Under the pieces are notes generated by a model. That model saw nothing but the letters and a program-made list of their open reading frames with translations, was not told the DNA's origin and searched no databases. Both the position numbers and the translations under genes were made by a program. Shown piece by piece: positions 7,297 to 14,082 of a DNA stretch of 21,814 bases; position 1 is the stretch's first letter; each line of letters opens with the position of its first letter. Location of the stretch: IMG/VR virus record IMGVR_UViG_3300025425_002733, positions 1-21,814 of that record; one strand, given 5' to 3'. Source of the DNA: a virus.

Positions 7297-8553
7297 ATGA
7301 GAAACATCTTTGATCAATATTCTCAACCAGAAAACCGTTTAACTCATGCTTTAATATCTAGCTTAAATGAAGATAAAAAATTGCTGTCTAGCTTTATAAA
7401 GAAGTTTTGTAATAACTATTTTTCTGATGTTGGTTCACTAAAAATTGACCAACAAACTTTACCAGGTCTTAAATCTCTACAAAATTTAGAAGGAGGCAAA
7501 AAAGGTCTGCCCGATGGAGTTATATACAATGATGAAAAATGCTTAATTATAGAGTGTAAAATAAACCTTGAGCTTACTGAAGATCAACTGATTAGACATG
7601 AACGAACCGTTAAAAGAAAAGGCTTTGATAACACTTTTGGTCTAACAATCACGAAAGATCCTATCTCAAATATTAATTTAAAAAACTGGATACACATTAC
7701 TTGGAAAGAAGTTTATAATTGGGCTTATGAGGAAAAAAGCAAATCGAATTGGTCTCTTAAATTATTAGATTATTTGAATGTTGCTGAAAATAAAATGGTA
7801 GAAGACGAATATTTAACAGAAGGTTCAATAACAGAATTCAATGGAATTCATTTTGATAAAGAAAATGAATATACATATTTAGAAGGTAAAAGATTATTAA
7901 AACTCTTAATAAAAAAGATTAAAAGTCATAATGTTTTAAAAAGTGAACTTGGGATGCATATTGATGCAAAACAAAAAAGAGGTATTAAAGATGAAGGAGC
8001 ACTTTGGGATTATTTAACATTCACTTCATTAAAAGATAAAGCTTCATTTACAAGCCAACCACATGGAACAATTGCATTATGGCATAATAAAGCTAGTGCA
8101 GCCATTACAATTCCAAATGGAATGGGAGGAAGTTTTAAAAAAAAAATTAAAAAACTTACATTTAATCAATTTGAAGAAATGACTTATGATGTTGCAAAAA
8201 ATTATTTTAATAATTTTGGTAATAATCCTGGTTTTAGACCTTCTATTGGCACATATCAAAGAAGATGGTTAACGCAAAGCTCTAAACCTTTTAATGATGG
8301 AGAAATTAATTTTGATATGAGAACGGCATTTAAAGAGTTTGCATCAACTTTAAAACCCGAATTAAAAATTCAGAAAGAATGGTTAAAGATTATTTATGAA
8401 TTTATTAAAAATAAAAACTCAAATATGCAAATTGGCTTTGGTGCGGAGTTTTATTTTACCAAGCACAACATGATCAATAATAAAGATGCTGATCAAGTAA
8501 TTGTTAAATCACTTTTATCATTAAAACCTTTGGTGGATGTATTATTTAAATGA
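7297..8553 (+). CDS. PD-(D/E)XK nuclease-like protein, putative defence effector
   Basis: A 418-aa cytoplasmic protein. The N-terminal domain (1-~150) starts NIFDQYSQPENRLTHALISSL. It has the PD-(D/E)XK core: Asp73 in LPDGVIY, Glu86-Cys-Lys88 in LIIECKI, and Gln97 on the following helix. The remaining ~260 residues, with LEGKRLLKLLIKKI, ALWDYLTF and a basic SFKKKIKKL stretch, match nothing I can name. The 'QPENRLTHAL' opening is typical of nuclease-like proteins found near defence genes. It is translationally coupled to the following lipoprotein (ATGA overlap at 8550-8553) and lies three bases after the UDG-like gene. Confidence 0.7.
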   Translation: MRNIFDQYSQPENRLTHALISSLNEDKKLLSSFIKKFCNNYFSDVGSLKIDQQTLPGLKSLQNLEGGKKGLPDGVIYNDEKCLIIECKINLELTEDQLIRHERTVKRKGFDNTFGLTITKDPISNINLKNWIHITWKEVYNWAYEEKSKSNWSLKLLDYLNVAENKMVEDEYLTEGSITEFNGIHFDKENEYTYLEGKRLLKLLIKKIKSHNVLKSELGMHIDAKQKRGIKDEGALWDYLTFTSLKDKASFTSQPHGTIALWHNKASAAITIPNGMGGSFKKKIKKLTFNQFEEMTYDVAKNYFNNFGNNPGFRPSIGTYQRRWLTQSSKPFNDGEINFDMRTAFKEFASTLKPELKIQKEWLKIIYEFIKNKNSNMQIGFGAEFYFTKHNMINNKDADQVIVKSLLSLKPLVDVLFK

Positions 8554-8798
8554 AAAATATTCTAACTATTATATTTTTAAGCACACTGATAGTTGGTTGT
8601 GCTTATAAACCTTTAATCAATCCAGAAACCTCTAAAGATCCTGCTACTGGAGAAAATATTGCAGGAAATTACTGGAAAGATCTACATGCTTGCAGATATA
8701 TATTTAAACAAAACACTGGAAAATTAGCAATCTTACCTGATGAAAAGGGGTTTATTAAAAAATGTATGAAAGATTACGGCTATGCTATCTTGAGGTAA
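8550..8798 (+). CDS. Small lipoprotein, copy 2 of duplicated pair
   Basis: An 82-aa precursor with lipobox IVGC (Cys17), then CAYKPLINPETSKDPATGE, DLHACRY and a terminal KKCMKDYGYAIL block. It is very close to 6465-6722 except for the stretch between residues ~57 and ~66, where the two differ in length and sequence. It overlaps the nuclease stop by four bases. The 50-base identity to copy 1 suggests recent duplication or insertion of the two genes between the copies. Confidence 0.8.
   Translation: MKNILTIIFLSTLIVGCAYKPLINPETSKDPATGENIAGNYWKDLHACRYIFKQNTGKLAILPDEKGFIKKCMKDYGYAILR
8592..8641. repeat. 50-bp exact direct repeat, copy 2
   Basis: Identical to 6507-6556, inside the second lipoprotein gene. 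Recombination between the copies would delete 2085 bp carrying the UDG-like and nuclease genes and leave one lipoprotein. Confidence 0.85.
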
Positions 8799-8810
8799 AA
8801 ATTAAACATT

Positions 8811-9380
8811 ATGGATAAAAATATCGAAGGTAATGAAATATCTCAACTAGCCCAGAAAAGTCTAAATCATATCGAGACAAAAGAACTTTCTAAAACTGAA
8901 CTTATAAATTTTTTTAATAATATTAATAATAGTACAAAAATAACAGACTATGAGAGAGAAGTTTTAACAGAAGCTGTTGAAAAAAAAATGCGTGTCAAAT
9001 TTCCCAAAAGTGCAAAAGGAATTTTAGGTGGTAAAAGTGCTAAAGCCCAAGAGCTACTTGAAGAAATTTTTAGTGTATTAATAAAAGAATTTGATTGGTC
9101 AAACAATAAAGTTAAGACCAAAGTGAAAGATGGTGGAAAAATGATAAGTGGTGAATGGTTTGTTGATTGTTATATTTCCTATAAAAATAATGATGATTAT
9201 GCAACAGGATTTGGCTATATACAAAAAAAACCAGAGGAAGACCCATTTCTATCAATTAATTACGGGAGAGTTGGAAAAAAATATGAAAATGAAACCAAAG
9301 AAGAAAAAAACTTTCCAGTTGAATTAAAAGATGATGCTTTAAATCTTTATAGAAATTTCCTAACCAAAACTATTAAATGA
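8811..9380 (+). CDS. Hypothetical 189-aa protein
   Basis: I do not recognise this protein. It is soluble, with a helical N-terminal half (residues 1-~95, containing LTEAVEKKMRVKFPKSAKG and KAQELLEEIFSVLIKEF) and a strand-rich C-terminal half (GEWFVDCYISYKN, YATGFGYIQKK, FLSINYGRVG). It sits 12 bases after the second lipoprotein, and its stop overlaps the next ATG by four bases, so it belongs to the cargo operon. No catalytic motif is visible. Confidence 0.7.
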   Translation: MDKNIEGNEISQLAQKSLNHIETKELSKTELINFFNNINNSTKITDYEREVLTEAVEKKMRVKFPKSAKGILGGKSAKAQELLEEIFSVLIKEFDWSNNKVKTKVKDGGKMISGEWFVDCYISYKNNDDYATGFGYIQKKPEEDPFLSINYGRVGKKYENETKEEKNFPVELKDDALNLYRNFLTKTIK

Positions 9381-9550
9381 AAAAAATTGAAAAATACTTT
9401 GAAGGAAAAATATCTTACAAAGCAATTGATGATTTTGTTGATAAAACTAGAGCAGCATTAGACCCTGATGATGATTTTTATATTGAATGGCATATTCAAG
9501 AAGATTATCAATTTATAAGTGTTAATGTTGTAGATAGAGTACTTCATTGA
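9377..9550 (+). CDS. LH-family small acidic protein, copy 1
   Basis: 57 aa, too small for many gene callers. The start ATG overlaps the upstream TGA (ATGA at 9377-9380), and the stop overlaps the next ATG (TGATG). It shares with 10541-10714 the pattern GKxSYxxIDxxxDxxRxxLDPDDxF, then a strand with Q.I, ending DRVLH. The third member is at 9729-9908. Three related ORFs with conserved protein sequence but diverged DNA argue that the gene is real. The function is unknown; the size, acidity and repetition recall anti-effector or antitoxin-like small proteins. Confidence 0.75.
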   Translation: MKKIEKYFEGKISYKAIDDFVDKTRAALDPDDDFYIEWHIQEDYQFISVNVVDRVLH

Positions 9551-9726
9551 TGAAAAAAAAAGAAATTGATAAGCCAGGATTTCGAAAAACTATCAAATAC
9601 ATTTATAATAACTTTAGCTTTGATTACCTTGTAGAGACGTTATTTGAATATATATTTAAAGGCCTGTTGATTTTTGGTAGTATTTTTCTTGTGGTAAAAC
9701 TAATTAAATTTTTTTGGTTCATCTAA
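9550..9726 (+). CDS. Small inner-membrane protein, 58 aa
   Basis: It starts at the A of the TGATG overlap with the LH gene before it. The first ~30 residues are basic and polar (MKKKEIDKPGFRKTIKY). Residues ~35-57 form a hydrophobic segment (LLIFGSIFLVVKLIKFFWF), so one transmembrane helix is expected. It is translationally coupled to the LH protein, which may be its partner. No family is recognised. Confidence 0.65.
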   Translation: MKKKEIDKPGFRKTIKYIYNNFSFDYLVETLFEYIFKGLLIFGSIFLVVKLIKFFWFI

Positions 9727-9728
9727 AA

Positions 9729-9908
9729 ATGATAACCTTTAAAAAAACATTTGATTATTATGCAACGGATAATGAACTGGGTGATTATATAACTTTAATG
9801 GCAGATGTTGTTGAGGGAGATATCGATCCACAAATAGATTTTGATGTTGAGAGTGATGATGAGCATCGTTATGTTATTGTTAATATTTTAAATCAAGCTT
9901 TGCATTAA
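9729..9908 (+). CDS. LH-family small acidic protein, copy 2 (divergent)
   Basis: 59 aa from the ATG at 9729. An upstream in-frame TTG at 9714 would add five residues but overlaps the previous gene, so the ATG is preferred. It aligns end to end with the other two copies: M-x-x-F-x-K-x-F near the start, an IDxxxDxxx-type helix, DPQIDFDVE, a strand RYVIVNI and the ending NQALH. It is the most divergent and most acidic member. The next gene follows after four bases. Confidence 0.7.
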   Translation: MITFKKTFDYYATDNELGDYITLMADVVEGDIDPQIDFDVESDDEHRYVIVNILNQALH

Positions 9909-9912
9909 TAAT

Positions 9913-10371
9913 ATGATCTTTGGAATGTTGCATGATCCATTACCTGACGCTGAATTTATTTTAGATAGATTTAGAGAAATTAAAAAAAAATTACATCTCA
10001 TTTATAAGAAAAAAAATTATTTTGTTGAAGGTGATCTTGAAAAATATTTCAAAAATAAAGAGATAATTTGGACACCTCCCTCTTATGAAGTGAAAAAGAT
10101 TAAAAAAAATGAAAAAATTACTATGAAAAATTGTGATAAATTTAACTGGCAATATAAAAAAGATGAAAACTTTACGTTTCATTTGATGCCTATGTTTGGA
10201 GTTGCCTTTAGGTGTTACTCACTCAATTTTCCAGGTTTTGAAGCTGTAATGGAGTTCAGGAAAGAAGATAAGAATATAGTATTAAGAACACAATCTGATG
10301 ACACATCAATAAAATCTACAAGACTTGCTAAATATTTACAGAAAAATTATAAATTTTATAATCCTACTTAA
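9913..10371 (+). CDS. Hypothetical 152-aa protein
   Basis: I do not recognise this protein. It is lysine-rich, with an N-terminal helix (LPDAEFILDRFREIKKKLHLIY), a central strand region (FNWQYKKDENFTFHLMPMFGVAFRCYSLNFPGF) and a C-terminal helix. There is no signal peptide. It follows LH copy 2 by four bases. The position 'gene directly after an LH gene' repeats for the 58-aa membrane protein and the 180-aa protein. Confidence 0.7.
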   Translation: MIFGMLHDPLPDAEFILDRFREIKKKLHLIYKKKNYFVEGDLEKYFKNKEIIWTPPSYEVKKIKKNEKITMKNCDKFNWQYKKDENFTFHLMPMFGVAFRCYSLNFPGFEAVMEFRKEDKNIVLRTQSDDTSIKSTRLAKYLQKNYKFYNPT

Positions 10372-10388
10372 TTGTAATAATAAAAATT

Positions 10389-10544
10389 ATGTCAACATTT
10401 TATAAATCAATAGTCATAGCAGGTGCAGGCATAGGACTTGGTTGGGGTGTAGCAGAAGGATATGGTATTGGTGGAATTATAGGTTTGATGTTAGCAGGTG
10501 GATTTATTGGAGCAATGATTTCACTATTAAAAGAAAAAAAATGA
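10389..10544 (+). CDS. Small glycine-rich membrane protein, 51 aa
   Basis: Reads from ATG 10389 to TGA 10542-10544, overlapping the next ATG by four bases. The sequence is dominated by SIVIAGAGIGLGWGVAEG and IGGIIGLMLAGGFIGAMISLL, two short hydrophobic helices rich in G-x-x-G spacing, so a glycine-zipper membrane hairpin is likely. Such proteins can oligomerise in membranes; pore or holin-like behaviour is a guess. A longer frame that overlaps it from 10442 is an artefact. Confidence 0.7.
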   Translation: MSTFYKSIVIAGAGIGLGWGVAEGYGIGGIIGLMLAGGFIGAMISLLKEKK

Positions 10545-10714
10545 AAACTTTTGTGAAAACTTTCAGAGGAAAAATGTCTTATACTAAAATAGATAAATAC
10601 ATTGATTTAGTTCGTAGAACCCTAGATCCAGATGATTATTTTGATTTAGAAATTCAATATGATGAAGGTTGGCAGTATATAAGAATTGAAGTTTGGGATA
10701 GGGTGTTGCATTAA
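10541..10714 (+). CDS. LH-family small acidic protein, copy 3
   Basis: 57 aa, starting at 10541 in an ATGA overlap with the small membrane protein and ending at 10714, where its final A starts the next ATG. Strongly similar to copy 1: GKMSYTKIDKYIDLVRRTLDPDDYF, then WQYIRIEVWDRVLH. The frame is open further upstream to 10442, but that extension is read out of frame through the membrane protein and lacks any resemblance to the other copies. Confidence 0.75.
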   Translation: MKTFVKTFRGKMSYTKIDKYIDLVRRTLDPDDYFDLEIQYDEGWQYIRIEVWDRVLH

Positions 10715-11256
10715 TGGACTTTATAGACAAATTAGATAAAAAATTATCTGATAAAAAAAATAAAAAGAAATTAAAAGAAGAAGAAGAAAGACTAGAATAT
10801 GAAAAACGAGTAGAATTATTTAAGCCAATTCAAAACTTTTGTATGGAAGTTTATGAAAAACACTTGGCTGATGATTTTATAAAATTAGAAAAACTATTTA
10901 AAAAACATACCAAAAATCAAAAAGCAATTCGTATTTTATTTAATAGTAGGGGTCTTCTATCAAAATTAGAAATTGAATTAACATATGACGAAATTAATTA
11001 TCACACACAAGAGATAAAAATTCAATTTTGGCACAAAGATAAAAAAGAAGTAAGTCTTTACTCTAATGAGCTAGAACACATTAAAGCTTATAAATTTCTT
11101 GATACCAATTTATGTTTAAGAGTTTATTCTTGCACTGCTTCTGTTGATTACACAGAATTTGAATTAAAAGATAAAGAAAAAGCATATGAATATTTTAATG
11201 ATTTGTTTCAAAAAGAAATCATATCGTTTGGAGAAGATATGGGAGTTATTAAATGA
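10714..11256 (+). CDS. Hypothetical 180-aa coiled-coil protein
   Basis: Residues 1-~55 are highly charged and lysine/glutamate-rich (DKKLSDKKNKKKLKEEEERLEYEKRVELF), a likely coiled coil. The rest is mixed, with RILFNSRGLLSKLEIELTYDE, an IQFWHKDKKEVSLYS strand pair and a C-terminal helix. No family is recognised. It shares one base with LH copy 3 (TAATG) and four with the following secreted protein. Confidence 0.7.
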   Translation: MDFIDKLDKKLSDKKNKKKLKEEEERLEYEKRVELFKPIQNFCMEVYEKHLADDFIKLEKLFKKHTKNQKAIRILFNSRGLLSKLEIELTYDEINYHTQEIKIQFWHKDKKEVSLYSNELEHIKAYKFLDTNLCLRVYSCTASVDYTEFELKDKEKAYEYFNDLFQKEIISFGEDMGVIK

Positions 11257-11618
11257 AAAAATTCTTATATCTTATCTTTTTTTCCTTACTGTTCAGCGTG
11301 AATGCTTACGCTGATAATCACATCATAACTATTCAGTGCAAAAATGATGATCCAGATTTGTCAATCTTTAGACCAATCTATGTAATAAATCTTGAAACCA
11401 AAAAAGTTGAAGTTGGGGCTACTTATATGCAGGTCGTTAAGTATTCAGAAAAAGAAATACTTTTGGGTAAATCCAATGCTGGTGTTTCAGAGATGATGCA
11501 AATTGACAGACTAACAGGTCGTTATAGTTCTGAACAAACATTTTGGGGGAAGAGCGAAGAGGAAAAGAAAATAATAATCAGCACTGGTTATTGTATTAAA
11601 ATAAAGAAAGCTTTTTAA
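11253..11618 (+). CDS. Secreted 121-aa protein of unknown function
   Basis: Begins MKKFLYLIFFSLLFSVNAYADN, a clear Sec signal peptide with a likely cut after SVNAYA, so the mature ~100-aa protein should be periplasmic. It has two cysteines in the mature part (IQCKN and GYCIK near the end) that could form a disulphide. The pattern 'IITIQCKN...VYVINLE...YSEKEILLG...IDRLTGRYS' suggests a small beta-rich protein, similar in style to other uncharacterised proteins of marine bacteria. It overlaps the previous gene by ATGA. Confidence 0.75.
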   Translation: MKKFLYLIFFSLLFSVNAYADNHIITIQCKNDDPDLSIFRPIYVINLETKKVEVGATYMQVVKYSEKEILLGKSNAGVSEMMQIDRLTGRYSSEQTFWGKSEEEKKIIISTGYCIKIKKAF

Positions 11619-11621
11619 TTA

Positions 11622-12269
11622 ATGAAAAGATACTTAACGAGGTTTAAAATTTTAGCTTTTTTAATAATTGGTTTAATTGTTGTTGGTTGTTCAAGAGAAG
11701 ATAAAGATCGTAAAGCTATATCTCACTGTTCTGATATTAAATTCATTAGTTATGCCAATAATAATCCACACTTATTCATTGATCCTTCAAAGGCGATAGC
11801 TGAAACAAAGAAACGAGATATAAAAATAAAAGAATGGATTAAAATTAACCATGATCCAAAAGATTTAATGTCTATAGGAAAATTAAGAGCCAAAATGAAT
11901 AACAAAGTTGATGAGATTAGCTACCCACTCCACCTAGAAACTATTTTTATATTCTCTAAAGCCCTAAATGTTACGATGTTAAATGATAAAATAATTGACT
12001 GGGCAATAGACTACAAAAGAGAAGAGCTTAAAAATTATGAGATTTTTTATCAAGAGTGTGTTGATGAGTATATGGTGGAATATGCAAAAATGAATGAAGG
12101 TGAAGATTTTATTAAGAAGTATTACGAGTGGCAAAAGCAAGATGTTTCTAATCTAAATAAATATCATCACAAAGTTTTTGATGACATTGAAACTTTTTCA
12201 AAAGACTATCCATTCACAACTGTAATGTGGGAATTACAAAAGAAATTGATGAAAGCTGTACCAAGATAA
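11622..12269 (+). CDS. Lipoprotein, 215 aa, unknown function
   Basis: The N-terminus has a basic start, a hydrophobic core (FLIIGLIVV) and lipobox VVGC (Cys23), so it is predicted to be lipid-anchored. The mature part is alpha-helical and charged, with ICF-type short motifs absent and two further cysteines (SHCSD, QECVD). It is unrelated in sequence to the three small lipoproteins. It starts three bases after the secreted protein and closes the cargo operon, since a 63-base gap follows. Confidence 0.75.
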   Translation: MKRYLTRFKILAFLIIGLIVVGCSREDKDRKAISHCSDIKFISYANNNPHLFIDPSKAIAETKKRDIKIKEWIKINHDPKDLMSIGKLRAKMNNKVDEISYPLHLETIFIFSKALNVTMLNDKIIDWAIDYKREELKNYEIFYQECVDEYMVEYAKMNEGEDFIKKYYEWQKQDVSNLNKYHHKVFDDIETFSKDYPFTTVMWELQKKLMKAVPR

Positions 12270-12332
12270 TGATCTTATTAATATTCTCCTAAAGTTATTG
12301 ATCTATCCCTTGGAATTATATAGAGAATACAT

Positions 12333-12833
12333 ATGCCCAAGAAAGAAGATAAAGACACATCATTAAAGATAACTGAAATAATGAAGGTAGGTCCTAGTGT
12401 ACCTAAAATAAAAGGTAATAGTGCTAGAGACTGGGAATTTCTTATTTATGAATTAAAAAAAATGCAAGTCACACCTGGCGAAGCTTATAGAATTATTAAT
12501 CAGAAAAAAGGTGATACTGACATGAGGTTTCAGTGGAAAATGATGAGACTTACAATGTTTATCTGGGCTAGAGTAGAAGAAGACAAAGGCATGTATCTTA
12601 AACCTAAAATTGATACTGTAAGAGGTGTGGTAAGTGCTAGAAAGTTTGAACAATTTTTTCGTGGCTATTTCCCAGACCTTGAATTTGACCATGACAAAGA
12701 AGTGAAATTACTTAATAAATTAATAGCAGACAAAGGAGTGAGACCTTATTTCAAAGAGGGTTATTACTTATATGAAGGAACAAAGAGACATATTCCACAG
12801 AAGCATTTAGATAAGATTCTCTGGGACAAATAA
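12333..12833 (+). CDS. Hypothetical 166-aa protein
   Basis: I do not recognise this protein. It is soluble and basic, with an N-terminal charged tail (MPKKEDKDTSLKITEIMKV), a helical middle (RDWEFLIYELKKMQVTPGEAYRIINQKKG) and a block RGVVSARKFEQFFRGYFPDLEFD near residues 95-118. The YYLYEGTKRHIPQKHLDKIL ending resembles a small DNA-binding or virion-associated region, but no call is warranted. It stands alone between the cargo operon and the promoter at 12849 and lies just ahead of the replication module. Confidence 0.7.
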   Translation: MPKKEDKDTSLKITEIMKVGPSVPKIKGNSARDWEFLIYELKKMQVTPGEAYRIINQKKGDTDMRFQWKMMRLTMFIWARVEEDKGMYLKPKIDTVRGVVSARKFEQFFRGYFPDLEFDHDKEVKLLNKLIADKGVRPYFKEGYYLYEGTKRHIPQKHLDKILWDK

Positions 12834-12848
12834 TCTGATATCTATTGC

Positions 12849-12877
12849 TTGACAAAGTTCACGCAATAACATAATGT
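12849..12877 (+). promoter_or_regulatory. Sigma-70-type promoter for the replication module
   Basis: TTGACA (12849-12854) is a perfect -35. Downstream, CATAAT (12870-12875) is a 5/6 match to the -10 at a short 15-base spacing, and TAATGT (12872-12877) is a weaker match at 17. Transcription would start within or next to the ATG at 12887, so the message is leaderless or nearly so, unless translation begins later. Confidence 0.6.
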
Positions 12878-12889
12878 TTACACATTATG
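12870..12889. promoter_or_regulatory. 20-bp perfect dyad operator over the -10 and start codon
   Basis: CATAATGT and ACATTATG are exact inverted repeats around TTAC. The dyad covers the probable -10 and the ATG of the HTH gene, so a bound dimer would block both transcription and translation initiation. The HTH protein it precedes is the obvious candidate for autoregulation. Confidence 0.6.
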
Positions 12890-13189
12890 GAAACGAATAT
12901 TAATCAAAGATATACCTATCCTTTTAAATATTGTAATTCACAACAACTGTGTGATGTTCATGGTATTACTCGTAACACCCTAGAGAGATGGGTTAGAGAA
13001 GAAAAAGATTTAGGCAAAACTATACCAGGTCAAATTAAGATACCTGGAGTTAGAAGTTATATCTGGAGCCCAACAATATTTCACGATCAGTATTTGCTTC
13101 CTAAAATAAATGGTCCAGTTCGTAACGAGTATGAACAAAGAGATCATTTGTTAATCATAAACAATCTAAAAAAAAGGAAAGTATCATGA
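12887..13189 (+). CDS. Helix-turn-helix protein, AlpA/excisionase-like
   Basis: A 100-aa protein with a winged-helix/MerR-like HTH at about residues 18-40 (QQLCDVHGITRNTLERWVREE), followed by a wing segment PGQIKIPGVRSYIWSP. This layout is usual for excisionases (Xis), AlpA-type activators and small replication regulators of phages and satellites. It is the first gene after the module promoter and its start codon lies in the dyad operator. It could control the switch to excision and replication. It overlaps the next gene by four bases. Confidence 0.75.
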   Translation: METNINQRYTYPFKYCNSQQLCDVHGITRNTLERWVREEKDLGKTIPGQIKIPGVRSYIWSPTIFHDQYLLPKINGPVRNEYEQRDHLLIINNLKKRKVS

Positions 13190-13392
13190 GCAAAAAATAT
13201 AATTGGAGAGTAGCAGACTGGACCGACAAAGAGGATTATACAGTAGCTGAAGCAGTTGAGGATTGTAAAAAAACCCCAGTTGTTGCATGGAAAGTTTCAG
13301 CAGAAAGCCCATTTAATGATTTTTATAATTATGTAATCCAGGGTGAGAGAAGATCAGTGGTTTTAAACATGAAGAAATCGGAGGTTAAATAA
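13186..13392 (+). CDS. Hypothetical 68-aa protein
   Basis: A small soluble protein with a good SD (AAGGAAA, 13174-13180) and a four-base overlap with the HTH gene. It is tryptophan-rich for its size (WRVADW, VVAWKV) and has no recognised motif. It lies immediately before the ssDNA-binding protein and shares one base with it. Confidence 0.65.
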   Translation: MSKKYNWRVADWTDKEDYTVAEAVEDCKKTPVVAWKVSAESPFNDFYNYVIQGERRSVVLNMKKSEVK

Positions 13393-13931
13393 TGCATATC
13401 AAACAAATATATGGCACTGCTAAATGGAGTTTTTTATCAGACCCAGACGAAGGATTTGGAGCTAAAAAATATCATGTTGTCCTCGAGGTTCCAAAAAGTG
13501 AAGCCACAGAACATATGGCAGATATCAAAAAGATCATTGGAAAAGAGATAGTTGAGCAAGGTAAAACAACACCTCATGCGACTACTAAATTTAAGGAAGC
13601 TCCACTACCATTTATAGACAATGGAGAGACTGTTGATTTTAAAATCCATTCTCAATTCAAACCTAAATTCTTTGACAGAAAAGGAAAAGCTTTAGGTGAA
13701 GAAGTTAAGATTTGGAAAGATAGTTCAATGTGGATTACTTACAAAGCTCAAGGTTACAACAAAGGCATGGGAATAGGATGTACTTTATATATTCAGTCTG
13801 GCCAAATAGATGAGCTTGTTACAGGCAATTCTCAAAACTGTCCTTACCCAAATAGAGATGAAGCAGAAGACACAGTTAACAAATTAAAGGAGTTTATTGT
13901 TGATGACCATATCCAAACACAAAAGCAATAA
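13392..13931 (+). CDS. gp2.5/DUF2815-type ssDNA-binding protein
   Basis: A 179-aa protein with the layout of phage ssDNA-binding proteins of the T7 gp2.5/DUF2815 kind: an N-terminal beta-barrel opening (MHIKQIYGTAKWSFLSDPDEGFGAKKYHVVLEVPK), a GETVDFKIHSQFKPKFFDRKG segment, a strand pair SSMWITYKAQGYN and a GIGCTLYIQSGQIDELV strand, ending in an acidic tail. It would coat single strands for the SF3 helicase at the replication fork. The SD GGAGG (13380-13384) is strong. The calling is by overall resemblance and by its place in a replication operon. Confidence 0.72.
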   Translation: MHIKQIYGTAKWSFLSDPDEGFGAKKYHVVLEVPKSEATEHMADIKKIIGKEIVEQGKTTPHATTKFKEAPLPFIDNGETVDFKIHSQFKPKFFDRKGKALGEEVKIWKDSSMWITYKAQGYNKGMGIGCTLYIQSGQIDELVTGNSQNCPYPNRDEAEDTVNKLKEFIVDDHIQTQKQ

Positions 13932-14082
13932 TGAAGTTGCAACTAAAGTTAGGGTTGATCTTGAGTTAGAAAAAAGAGCAAGACAATCAGAAGAGTACAT
14001 ACTTGTGAGAGAGAAATATAAACCATTTAGGAAAATAAAAAATCCTAATTACAACCCAGACAAAAACAGGAGAACACAATGA
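13903..14082 (+). CDS. Hypothetical basic 59-aa protein
   Basis: Starts at ATG 13903 (ten bases after AAAGGAG at 13886-13892; in-frame TTGs at 13897 and 13900 are closer and could be used). It overlaps the end of the ssDNA-binding gene by 29 bases and the next gene by four. The protein is highly basic (KHKSNNEVATKVRV, REKYKPFRKIKNPNYNPDKNRR), suggesting nucleic-acid contact. No family is recognised. Confidence 0.55.
   Translation: MTISKHKSNNEVATKVRVDLELEKRARQSEEYILVREKYKPFRKIKNPNYNPDKNRRTQ

Noticed and set aside
8077-8259. Leftward open frame inside the PD-(D/E)XK gene
   Set aside because: It is antisense to a well-supported gene, with Phe/Ile-rich low-complexity product expected from AT-rich antisense DNA. 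The same reasoning removes antisense frames at 9991-10182, 12453-12692, 13987-14196, 14533-14799, 15244-15471, 15580-15834 and 17163-17345.
10442-10540. N-terminal extension of the LH gene at 10541 by 33 codons
   Set aside because: It runs out of frame through the glycine-rich membrane protein at 10389-10544, has no SD, and the extended part resembles nothing in the other two LH copies.
12298-12322. Promoter TTGATC/TATATA before the 166-aa gene
   Set aside because: Spacing is only 13 bases and both boxes are imperfect; in such AT-rich DNA this is expected by chance.
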